Source of the DNA: JAVVHH01 sp965199585
GTDB taxonomy: Bacteria > Pseudomonadota > Alphaproteobacteria > Acetobacterales > Acetobacteraceae
Assembly: GCA_965199585.1 (NCBI GenBank)
Contig: CBDASI010000002.1
Span: forward strand, 1,860,001-1,924,000
Length of the DNA: 64,000 bases
Direction: 5' to 3'
Positions within the stretch are counted from its first letter, which is position 1; every line of letters starts with the position of its first letter. Position numbers and translations under genes: made by a program. Shown here in pieces: positions 17,168-24,773 of the stretch. The notes beneath the pieces are model-generated. The model ran no database searches and was not told where the DNA came from. It saw only the letters and a program-made list of their open reading frames with translations.

Positions 17168-18042
17168 TGGCCGTTCTCGTCGACGCCAATACGATCGTCA
17201 TCACCCAGGGGTTCACGGGCGCCCAGGGCACGTTCCACTCCGAGCAGGCGATCGCCTACGGCACCAAGGTCATGGGCGGCGTGACGCCGGGCAAGGGCGG
17301 CACGCGGCATCTAGATTTGCCGGTGTTCGATACCGTCGAAGAGGCGGTGAACGCGACCAAGGCCAACGCGACCGCCATCTACGTGCCGCCGCCCTTCGCG
17401 GCCGACGCGATCCTGGAGGCGATCGATGCCGAGATTCCGCTGATCATCTGCATCACCGAGGGTATCCCGGTGCAGGACATGATCCGCGTCAAGCGGGCGC
17501 TGACCAGCTCCAAGTCACGGCTGATCGGGCCGAACTGCCCGGGCGTGATCACGCCGGACGCCTGCAAGATCGGAATCATGCCGGGCCACATCCATCGCCG
17601 CGGCAGCGTCGGCATCGTCAGCCGCTCGGGCACGCTGACCTACGAGGCGGTGTCGCAGACGACGGCGGCCGGGCTGGGGCAGAGCACCTGCGTCGGCATC
17701 GGCGGCGACCCGGTCAAGGGAACGGACTTCAACGAAGTGCTGGAAATGTTCTTCGCCGACCCGGAGACGGAGAGCATCATCATGATCGGCGAGATCGGCG
17801 GCAACTCGGAGACATATGCCTCCGAGTTCATCGCGCGCGAGAAGAACCGCAAGCCGGTGGTCGGCTTCATCGCCGGCGCCACGGCCCCGCCAGGGCGCCG
17901 GATGGGCCATGCCGGCGCGGTGATCTCGGGTGGCAAGGACACGGCGGAAGCCAAGTTCGAGGCCATGCGCAAGGCGGGAATCCATGTGGCCGACAGCCCG
18001 GCCTCTCTTGGGAGCACGATGGTTCGTGCGCTAAAAGGCTAG
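17167..18042 (+). CDS. sucD: Succinate-CoA ligase, alpha subunit
   Basis: This 291-residue CoA-binding subunit shows VITQGFTGAQGTFHSEQAIAYG, GGVTPGKGG, IGPNCPGVITPDACKIGIMPGH, SRSGTLTYEAV, GIGGDPVKGTDF and the phosphohistidine loop GRRMGHAGAVISGG. The HLDLPVFDTV...PPPFAADAI segment follows SucD. The gene begins one base into the sucC stop (TAATG), ensuring coupled synthesis of the two subunits. It is followed at 49 bases by the OxlT-like transporter. Confidence 0.93.
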   Translation: MAVLVDANTIVITQGFTGAQGTFHSEQAIAYGTKVMGGVTPGKGGTRHLDLPVFDTVEEAVNATKANATAIYVPPPFAADAILEAIDAEIPLIICITEGIPVQDMIRVKRALTSSKSRLIGPNCPGVITPDACKIGIMPGHIHRRGSVGIVSRSGTLTYEAVSQTTAAGLGQSTCVGIGGDPVKGTDFNEVLEMFFADPETESIIMIGEIGGNSETYASEFIAREKNRKPVVGFIAGATAPPGRRMGHAGAVISGGKDTAEAKFEAMRKAGIHVADSPASLGSTMVRALKG

Positions 18043-18090
18043 AAACCGCCGAGCCCCCCACTGAGAACGGGGCCGGCTCAGGAGGACGAC

Positions 18091-19374
18091 ATGTCGACAA
18101 GCCTCGCCGGCCCCGCACCGGATCAACGCCGGTGGATACAACTGCTGCTCGGGGTCGCGAGCATGGTGCTGATCGCTAACCTGCAATATGGCTGGACGTT
18201 GTTCGTCCAGCCGTTGCAGGCGGCGCATGCGAATTGGGCGATCGCCGACATCCAACTGGCGTTCGCCATCTTCGTGGCGCTCGAGACCTGGTTGACGCCA
18301 GCGGGTGGCTGGATGGTCGAGCGGCTCGGGGCGAAGACCGGGCCCAAGCTGACGATCGCGCTGGGCGGCGTGCTGGTCGCGATCGGCTGGGGGCTGAACT
18401 CGGTCGCCGATACGTTGACATTGCTCTACGTCGGCTCGGCCATCACCGGGATCGGTGGCGGCTTCATCTACGCGACCTGCGTCGGGCTGGCGGTTAAATG
18501 GTTCCCGGACCGGCGCGGCCTGGCGGTGGGCGTGATTGCGGCCGGGTTCGGCGCAGGGGCAGCGCTGACCATCATCCCGATCGAGCAGACCATCAAGGCG
18601 AGCGGCTATGCCCACACCTTCCTGGTGTTCGGCATCGGGCAAGGGGTGCTGCTGTTCCTGATCGCGTGGTTCATGCGATATCCGGCGCCCGGCGAAGTGC
18701 CGGCGGTGACGTCGCGCAAGGTGACGCAATCGGCACGGAACTACTCGCCACGCGAGATGCTGGCGACGCCGGTGTTCTGGCTGCTTTACGCGATGTTCGT
18801 GATGGTGTCGGCGAGCGGGCTCATGGCGACGGCACAGCTGTCGCTGATCGCGAAGGATTTCGGGCTCGACACGATGTTGTTGCTCGGCGGCAGCACGGTG
18901 CTGGCGACGGCGCTGATCGTGGACAGCCTGGCCAACGGCGCGGCGCGGCCGTTCTTCGGTTGGGTATCGGACCAGATCGGGCGCGAGACGACGATGGCGA
19001 TCGCTTTCACGTTAGGTGGCGTCGCCTACCTACTACTGGGGCAGTTCGGCTCGAATCCGTGGATGTTCGTGCTGTTCGCGGCGCTGATCTTTTTCACCTG
19101 GGGCGAGATTTTCAGCCTGTTCCCCTCGACCTGCACGGACGCGTTCGGGGCGAAATATGCCACCACGAATTCGGCTTTTCTCTACACCGCCAAGGGCGCG
19201 TCGGCATTGCTGGTGCCGTTCGCCAACATGATCAAGGCGGCGACCGGCAGCTGGTGGTCGGTCTTCTTGGTAGCGGCGGCGATGAACTTCGTCGTGGTGT
19301 TCCTGGCGCTGGTCGTGCTGCGGCCAATGCGGCGGGCGCAGGAGCGACGGCTGGCGCCGGCGGTGGCGGTCTGA
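18091..19374 (+). CDS. MFS transporter, OxlT-like oxalate/formate antiporter
   Basis: The 427-residue protein has about 12 hydrophobic segments and MFS loop motifs (GGWMVERLGAKTGPK; VSDQIGRETTM). RRWIQLLLGVASMVLIANLQYGWTLFV, GIGGGFIYATCVGLAVKWFPDRRGLAVG and SLFPSTCTDAFGAKYATTNSAFLYTAKG match the OxlT/oxalate-formate antiporter group. The lysine in TAKGASALLVP corresponds by position to the substrate-binding lysine of TM11 (inference). It sits in the oxalate island, where it would exchange oxalate for formate. GGAGGAC precedes the ATG. It ends 3 bases before the convergent FAH gene. Confidence 0.88.
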   Translation: MSTSLAGPAPDQRRWIQLLLGVASMVLIANLQYGWTLFVQPLQAAHANWAIADIQLAFAIFVALETWLTPAGGWMVERLGAKTGPKLTIALGGVLVAIGWGLNSVADTLTLLYVGSAITGIGGGFIYATCVGLAVKWFPDRRGLAVGVIAAGFGAGAALTIIPIEQTIKASGYAHTFLVFGIGQGVLLFLIAWFMRYPAPGEVPAVTSRKVTQSARNYSPREMLATPVFWLLYAMFVMVSASGLMATAQLSLIAKDFGLDTMLLLGGSTVLATALIVDSLANGAARPFFGWVSDQIGRETTMAIAFTLGGVAYLLLGQFGSNPWMFVLFAALIFFTWGEIFSLFPSTCTDAFGAKYATTNSAFLYTAKGASALLVPFANMIKAATGSWWSVFLVAAAMNFVVVFLALVVLRPMRRAQERRLAPAVAV

Positions 19375-19377
19375 TCG

Positions 19378-20142
19378 TCAGTTGCGGTAGGTCGCGCTGA
19401 GGGTCCCGATCCCGTCGATGGTGACGTCGACGGTGTTGACCGGTTCCTTCATGACCCCAACGCCGACCGAGGTGCCGCAGCAGATGACGTCGCCGGGCTC
19501 GAGCGTCATGTCGCCGGAGATCAGGCTGACCAGTGTGGCAATAGGGAACACCATGTCGCTGACCGGGTAGTTCTGGCGTTCGGCGCCGTTCAGCACGGTG
19601 CGGATTGTCAGGGTCGCCGGGTCGAGCCCGGTGGCGATGGCGGGGCCCATGAGGCCGAAGCCGTCGAAGCTCTTGGCGCGGGTCCACTGCGCGAAGCTGG
19701 AGTCGCGGTTGAGGATGTCGACGGCGGTGATGTCGTTGATGCAGGTGTAGCCGAAGATGGCGCTGGTCGCCTGGGCCTCGGTGACGTTGCTGCAGCGGGC
19801 GCCGATAACGATGCCGAGTTCGCCCTCGAACACGACCTTACCGTCATAACTGGCGGGCCGGCGAACCTCGGTGCCCGGGCCGGCAAAGGACGACGCGGCC
19901 TTCAGGAAGTACAGCGGCTCCGGCGGGGTAGCCTGGCCGAGCTTGGTGGCCAGCGCGCGGAAGTTGTTCCACAGCGCGATCATCTTCGAGGGCCGGGTCG
20001 GCGCGAGAAGCTGAACACCAGCCAGCGGGATGCGCTCGCCGGTCTCGACCGGGTGATCGAACATGTCGCCGGTGTGGAGGACGATCGTGTCGCCCTCGAG
20101 CTGGCCGAAGCGGTCGGGCGCGAAGCGGACCCAGCGCGCCAT
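19378..20142 (-). CDS. Fumarylacetoacetate hydrolase family protein
   Basis: The 254-residue protein has the FAH fold with metal ligands E..E..D: the FEGELGIVIGARC pair and a downstream aspartate in INDITAVD. GYTCINDITAVDILNRDSSFAQWTRAKSFDGFGLMGPAI and the LEPGDVICCGTSVG segment are typical of hydrolases/decarboxylases for 2-oxo-acids (acylpyruvate, oxaloacetate, 2-hydroxyhepta-diene-dioates). Start MARWVRFAP at 20142 overlaps the ketopantoate-reductase-like stop by one base. An oxaloacetate-related activity would fit the neighbourhood; unproven. Confidence 0.88.
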   Translation of the reverse strand: MARWVRFAPDRFGQLEGDTIVLHTGDMFDHPVETGERIPLAGVQLLAPTRPSKMIALWNNFRALATKLGQATPPEPLYFLKAASSFAGPGTEVRRPASYDGKVVFEGELGIVIGARCSNVTEAQATSAIFGYTCINDITAVDILNRDSSFAQWTRAKSFDGFGLMGPAIATGLDPATLTIRTVLNGAERQNYPVSDMVFPIATLVSLISGDMTLEPGDVICCGTSVGVGVMKEPVNTVDVTIDGIGTLSATYRN

Positions 20143-21116
20143 CAATAGAGCCCGGCGATGCGGGCGCGCTGCTGCGCCAAGGCGAGCACCACGTCGAGCG
20201 TCGGCGTCGGCAAGCCGGTGAGTTGGCCCAATTCCTGAACAACGGTGACCAGCGGGTCGATCTCCATCGCCCGGCCGCGCTCGAGGTCCTGCAGCATTGA
20301 CGTCTTGTGGGCGCCCACCGCGCCGGCGCCGTTGATGCGGCGCTCCACGTCGACGCGGAACTTGATGCCGAGGCTTTCGGCGATGGCCTGGCCTTCCAGC
20401 ATCATGGCCTTGGAGACGGCGCGGGTCGCCTTGTCGTTGGTGATCTGTTCGAGCGTGGCGTGGGTCAGGGCGCTGATCGGGTTGAAGCAGAGGTTGCCCC
20501 ACAGCTTGAGCCAGATCTCGTCGCGGATGCTGTCCACCACGGGGGCGCGCAGGCCGGCGGACTCCATCAGGGCGCTGAGCGCCTGCACGCGCTCGGTCTT
20601 CTCGCCGTTCGGTTCGCCGAGGGGGAATTTGTCGCCGTAGATGTGCTGGATGACGCCGGGCTCGACGACTTCGGTGGCGGGGAACACGACGCAGCCGATG
20701 GCGCGCTCCGGGCGCAGCTTCTCCCACTGCGCGCCGCCGGGGTCGACGGAGTGGAGTTTGGTGCCGGCGAGCGCGCCGCCGTGCTTGTAGAAATACCAGT
20801 ACGGGATGCCGTTGACCGCGGTGACGATGCTGGTGTCGTTGCCGAGCAACGTGGTCATCTGATCGACCACGCCGGGGATCGAGTGCGCCTTGAGCGCGAC
20901 GAAGACGCTGTCCTGAGGGCCGAGTTCGGCCGGGTCGTCGGTGGCGGTGACGCGGGCAACCTTCTCCTCGCCGCCGATGCGCAGGCGCAGCCCGTTCTCG
21001 CGCATCGCCTTGAGGTGCGGGCCGCGGGCGACGAGGCTGACGTCGGCGCCGGCCAAGGCGAGTTGCGCGCCGACATAGCCGCCGATGGCCCCGGCTCCAT
21101 AGATACAGATCCGCAT
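20142..21116 (-). CDS. Ketopantoate reductase (ApbA/PanE) family protein
   Basis: This 324-residue protein has the N-terminal NADPH-binding GAGAIGGYVGAQLA and KAHSIP in place of the typical lysine motif, with the C-terminal helical domain showing EIWLKLWGNLCFNPISALT, the PanE catalytic-lysine and asparagine region. It could reduce ketopantoate, but coupling to an FAH protein next to oxalate genes suggests another 2-oxo-acid substrate. No panB or panC is nearby. The TGATG overlap with the FAH gene makes them one transcription unit. Confidence 0.85.
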   Translation of the reverse strand: MRICIYGAGAIGGYVGAQLALAGADVSLVARGPHLKAMRENGLRLRIGGEEKVARVTATDDPAELGPQDSVFVALKAHSIPGVVDQMTTLLGNDTSIVTAVNGIPYWYFYKHGGALAGTKLHSVDPGGAQWEKLRPERAIGCVVFPATEVVEPGVIQHIYGDKFPLGEPNGEKTERVQALSALMESAGLRAPVVDSIRDEIWLKLWGNLCFNPISALTHATLEQITNDKATRAVSKAMMLEGQAIAESLGIKFRVDVERRINGAGAVGAHKTSMLQDLERGRAMEIDPLVTVVQELGQLTGLPTPTLDVVLALAQQRARIAGLY

Positions 21117-21188
21117 GACGTCTCCCGCTTTCTTTCACGGGACACTAACCAGGCGCGATTGCGCCAACAACACGCAAAAGTGCGGCCT

Positions 21189-23399
21189 TCAGCGCCGACC
21201 GCGGCCCTTCTTGGCGGCCTTCTTCTCGGGGTCATAGCCGCCGCCGCCGGGGCCGAGCGGTTCGGGCGTGCGATCCTTCTTGGCCTTGCCGCCGAACGCC
21301 AGCGGCGACACTGGCGGCGGCGGCAAGCCGAGGTCGAGCGCCTCGAGCCGCTTGATCTCGTCGCGCAGCCGAGCCGCCGTCTCGAACTCGAGATCGGCGG
21401 CAGCCGTGCGCATCCGCTTCTCCAACTCGGCGATCGAGGTTTTCAGGTCCTTGCCGACCATCTCGGTGACGCCGGCGTCCTTCACCGGGGCGACGGTGAC
21501 GTAATCCTGCTCGTAGACCGAGCGTAGCGCCTCGCCGATCTGGCTGCGCACGCTGGTCGGCGTGATGCCGTTGGCCTCGTTCCAGGCATTCTGCTTGGCC
21601 CGGCGGCGCTCGGTCTCCTCGATGGCGTAGCGCAGCGAGTTGGTCATCAAATCCGCATACAGGATGACCCGGCCATCCACGTTCCGCGCGGCGCGGCCAA
21701 TGGTTTGCACCAGGCTGGTCTGGCTGCGAAGGAAGCCCTCTTTGTCGGCGTCCAGGATGGCGACCAGGGCGCATTCGGGGATGTCGAGACCCTCGCGCAG
21801 CAGGTTGATGCCGATCAGCACGTCGAACACGCCGAGGCGGAGGTCCCGGATGATCTCGATGCGCTCGAGCGTGTCGACGTCGGAGTGCAGGTAGCGGACC
21901 TTGATGCCGTTCTCGGTCATGTAGTCCGTCAGGTCTTCGGACATTCGCTTGGTCAGCGTGGTGACCAGGATGCGGCCGCCTTTGCCGATGACGATGCGGC
22001 ATTCGGCCAGGAGATCATCGACCTGGCGCTCGACCGGACGGACCTCGGTCACCGGGTCGATGAGCCCGGTGGGGCGGATGACCTGTTCGACGAAGGCGCC
22101 GCCGGTGCGCTCCATCTCCCATGGGCCGGGGGTCGCGGAGACGAACATCGTCTGTGGGCGGAAATGCTCCCATTCCTCGAAGCGGAGCGGGCGATTGTCC
22201 ATGCAGGACGGCAGGCGGAAGCCGAACTCGGACAGCACTCCCTTGCGCGCCGCGTCCCCGCGCGCCATGCCGCCGATCTGCGGCACCGTGACGTGGCTCT
22301 CGTCGACGATGAGCATGGCGTTCTCGGGCAGGTATTCGAACAGCGTCGGCGGGGGCTCGCCGGTCTTGCGGCCGGACAGATAACGAGAATAGTTCTCGAT
22401 GGATTTGCAAGACCCGGTGGTCTCGATCATCTCCATGTCGAAGGTCGTGCGCTGCTGGATGCGCTCCGCTTCGAGCAGCTTGCCTTCCGCGACGAAGGTG
22501 TCGATGCGGTTCTTCAGCTCCAGCTTGATGTCCTGGATGGCCTGATTGAGCGTGGGCTTCGGCGTGACGTAGTGGCTGTTTGCGTAGATGCTGGCCTGGC
22601 CCATCGGGCCGGTGACCTCGCCGGTCAGCGGGTCAAACTCGCTGATGCTCTCGATCTCGTCGCCGAACAGGGTGATGCGCCAGGCGCGGTCCTCGAGATG
22701 GCTGGGCCAGACGTCGACCGTGTCGCCGCGCAGGCGGAAGGTGCCGCGCTGGAAGGCGGCATCGTTGCGGCGGTATTGTAGCTCGACGAGGGCGCGGGCG
22801 AGCTTGTCACGGCCGATCTGGCCGCCGGGCTCGAGGCGGACGATCATGTTGCCGTAGGTCTCGACGGAGCCGATGCCGTAGATACAGGAGACGGAGGCGA
22901 CGATGACGACATCGCCGCGCTCGAGCAGGGCGCGGGTGGCGCTGTGGCGCATGCGCTCGATCTGCTCGTTGATCTGGCTGTCTTTTTCGATGTAGGTGTC
23001 GGTCCGCGGCACGTAAGCTTCGGGTTGATAGTAATCGTAGTAGCTGACGAAGTATTCGACGGCGTTGTCGGGGAAGAACTGCTTCATCTCGCCGTATAGC
23101 TGCGCGGCCAACGTTTTGTTGGGGGCGAGGATCAGCGTCGGGCGTTGTGCGGCTTCGATGACTTTCGCCATGGTGAAGGTCTTGCCTGACCCGGTGACGC
23201 CCAGGAGCACCTGATCTCGGTCGCCGCTTTGGACGTTGGTCGTGAGCTCGCCGATGGCCTGCGGTTGATCGCCGGCTGGCTCATAGTGCGAGACGACCCG
23301 CAGCGGCGTGGTCATCGCCTTGGCGGGCTGCTTGACCTGCTGGAACGTGACCGGGGGCGCCGGGTCTGCCTTGGATTTCTTCGCCAGGGTCGTTGTCAT
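21189..23399 (-). CDS. uvrB: UvrABC excinuclease subunit B
   Basis: The 736-residue protein is the DNA-damage verification helicase of nucleotide excision repair. It shows the P-loop GVTGSGKTFTMA, beta-hairpin region YYDYYQPEAYVPRTDTYIEKD, LIVDESHV (DE box), SATPGPWE, RGLDIP-like REGLDIPECALVAILDADKEGF, and the C-terminal UVR domain (ELEKRMRTAAADLEFETAARLRDEIK). ATG 23399 is chosen; the open frame extends to 23531 but through AT-rich DNA. An N-terminal extension of about 45 residues and a basic tail (KKAAKKGRGRR) make it longer than E. coli UvrB (about 673). No alphaproteobacterial LexA box (GTTC-N7-GTTC) is seen. Confidence 0.96.
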   Translation of the reverse strand: MTTTLAKKSKADPAPPVTFQQVKQPAKAMTTPLRVVSHYEPAGDQPQAIGELTTNVQSGDRDQVLLGVTGSGKTFTMAKVIEAAQRPTLILAPNKTLAAQLYGEMKQFFPDNAVEYFVSYYDYYQPEAYVPRTDTYIEKDSQINEQIERMRHSATRALLERGDVVIVASVSCIYGIGSVETYGNMIVRLEPGGQIGRDKLARALVELQYRRNDAAFQRGTFRLRGDTVDVWPSHLEDRAWRITLFGDEIESISEFDPLTGEVTGPMGQASIYANSHYVTPKPTLNQAIQDIKLELKNRIDTFVAEGKLLEAERIQQRTTFDMEMIETTGSCKSIENYSRYLSGRKTGEPPPTLFEYLPENAMLIVDESHVTVPQIGGMARGDAARKGVLSEFGFRLPSCMDNRPLRFEEWEHFRPQTMFVSATPGPWEMERTGGAFVEQVIRPTGLIDPVTEVRPVERQVDDLLAECRIVIGKGGRILVTTLTKRMSEDLTDYMTENGIKVRYLHSDVDTLERIEIIRDLRLGVFDVLIGINLLREGLDIPECALVAILDADKEGFLRSQTSLVQTIGRAARNVDGRVILYADLMTNSLRYAIEETERRRAKQNAWNEANGITPTSVRSQIGEALRSVYEQDYVTVAPVKDAGVTEMVGKDLKTSIAELEKRMRTAAADLEFETAARLRDEIKRLEALDLGLPPPPVSPLAFGGKAKKDRTPEPLGPGGGGYDPEKKAAKKGRGRR

Positions 23400-23478
23400 G
23401 GGATTCAGATGGCATGCGGGCGTCTGTTGCACAACGCTAAGCACGAACGCGAAAATCTGATCTGAATACAACTTAACG

Positions 23479-23507
23479 TTGCATTTTGTCATCATGCACG
23501 TTATAGA
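23479..23507 (+). promoter_or_regulatory. Possible sigma70-like promoter for the pilus operon
   Basis: TTGCAT (23479-23484), a 17-base spacer and TATAGA (23502-23507) lie in the AT-rich uvrB/pilin intergenic region, 45 bases before the pilin start. Both boxes are imperfect, so this is only a candidate. Confidence 0.27.
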
Positions 23508-23551
23508 TAAATAACAGCCATGCGGCAACACCTTTGACGCGGACCAGTCTG

Positions 23552-24046
23552 ATGCGCCTAAAGAAAATTCTTAACCTTTCGTTTATTTGTTTTGGCATTT
23601 TCTGCGTCGAAGCAACCAGTGTGATAGCAGCGACATCGACTGGAACACTCGCAGTAACTGCAAACGTGCTTTCTCTCTGCGTAATAGGGAGTGGCACGCT
23701 TGCATTCGGAAATTACAGTGCTGCCAGCCCTCTCTCTGGTACGTCATCGTTGGGTGTAACTTGTACTTTAAATACAACCTATACTGTAGGCTTGGATGTT
23801 GGAACTGGGACAGGCGCAACTACCACGACGCGCAAAATGACGGGTTTAGGCGGGACGTTGAACTATCAGCTGTTCAGAGACTCAAGCCATGCTCAGAATT
23901 TTGGCAATAATGCGGGTACCGACACTGTCAGTGGTACCGGCAATGGCGTTCTACAGTCGATCCCAGTTTACGGTCTAATTCCGGCAGGGCAAAACGCCGG
24001 ATTTGGCGCGTACACGGACACCGTAACAGCTACGCTCACCTATTAA
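23552..24046 (+). CDS. Spore coat U (SCPU) domain pilin, major subunit candidate
   Basis: The 164-residue precursor has a signal peptide (MRLKKILNLSFICFGIFCVE, cleavage near IAATS). A mature SCPU domain follows: GTLAVTANVLSLCVIG, FGNYSAASPL, LGVTCTLNTTYTVGLDVG, MTGLGGTLNYQLF, and the C-terminal beta strand YTDTVTATLTY, which would be donated in strand exchange. Two cysteines (CVIG, CTLN) could form the usual disulfide. Codon use is far more AT-rich than in neighbouring genes. The ATG at 23552 is chosen over TTG 23534 because it gives a clean signal peptide. It is the first gene of a chaperone-usher operon. Confidence 0.87.
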   Translation: MRLKKILNLSFICFGIFCVEATSVIAATSTGTLAVTANVLSLCVIGSGTLAFGNYSAASPLSGTSSLGVTCTLNTTYTVGLDVGTGTGATTTTRKMTGLGGTLNYQLFRDSSHAQNFGNNAGTDTVSGTGNGVLQSIPVYGLIPAGQNAGFGAYTDTVTATLTY

Positions 24047-24050
24047 CGCC

Positions 24051-24758
24051 ATGCGCGTCATCGTCGCCGTCCTGTTCTTCAGTTTGCTATGGGGCGGTCA
24101 CGCGCGTGCGCAGATGCTGGAGATCGCGCCGGTTTCTATCATGTTCATGCCGGAGCAGCGCACCGCTAGTGTTACCGTAACCAACCGGAGTACTGCGCCG
24201 GTCGTCATTCAGGTCAGGCCATTCCTTTGGCGGGAAAACAATGGCACGTCGACGCTAACCGACACGGCGGCATTGGGCGTTAGTCCGCCTTTTACAGAAA
24301 TCGCGCCGGGTCAGGCGCAATCGGTTCGAATGGTCTTGCGCACGCCTCCTGGCGCGACTGAGGAGACCTACCGCTTGCTGATCGATCAGTTGCCGCCGCC
24401 GAACACCACGGGTGTCCGCGTCGCGTTACGCATTTCGCTGCCGGTCTTCATCCAGCCCACCGCGCAGGCCAATGCCGCGCTGGTCTGGCAGATCATGTCG
24501 GGCCGTTCGGGTAGCGAGCTTCACGTGCAAAATCGCGGCAATCGGCATGTGACCGTCATCTCCGCGCAGATGCAGCAGCCGAGTGGCGGACAGGTCGCGA
24601 TCCGCACGTCGGCACATCCCTATGTGCTGTCGGGTGCCGCGTCGCAGTGGCCAATCGGGCCTGCTCGGTTGCCGGCTGGTGGGGCCGTTCGGCTGACGGT
24701 CACGACCGATGCCGGCCTTCAAGAGGTGCAGGCCTCTGTCGTCAACGCCCCGCCGTAA
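24051..24758 (+). CDS. Periplasmic pilus chaperone (PapD-like)
   Basis: The 235-residue protein has a signal peptide (cleavage after ARAQ) and two Ig-like domains. The N-terminal G1 region (MLEIAPVSIMFMPEQRTASVTVTNRS, EIAPGQAQSVRMVLR) holds the subunit-binding strand, and ETYRLLIDQLPPP matches the PapD family conserved motif. It caps SCPU pilins by donor-strand complementation and delivers them to the usher. It starts 5 bases after the pilin stop. Confidence 0.9.
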   Translation: MRVIVAVLFFSLLWGGHARAQMLEIAPVSIMFMPEQRTASVTVTNRSTAPVVIQVRPFLWRENNGTSTLTDTAALGVSPPFTEIAPGQAQSVRMVLRTPPGATEETYRLLIDQLPPPNTTGVRVALRISLPVFIQPTAQANAALVWQIMSGRSGSELHVQNRGNRHVTVISAQMQQPSGGQVAIRTSAHPYVLSGAASQWPIGPARLPAGGAVRLTVTTDAGLQEVQASVVNAPP

Positions 24759-24773
24759 CGGGCCGAGCCCACA

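Noticed and set aside
15971..18042. Malate-CoA ligase (mtkAB) as an alternative to sucCD
   Set aside because: The motifs LIGPNCPGVITPDACKIG, GHAGAVISGG and SFDDNALYRHPE follow SucCD. No serine-cycle genes (sga, hpr, mcl) are nearby.
23400..23551. LexA box between uvrB and the pilus operon
   Set aside because: No GTTC-N7-GTTC or GAAC-N7-GAAC spacing is seen. Only isolated GAAC is present.
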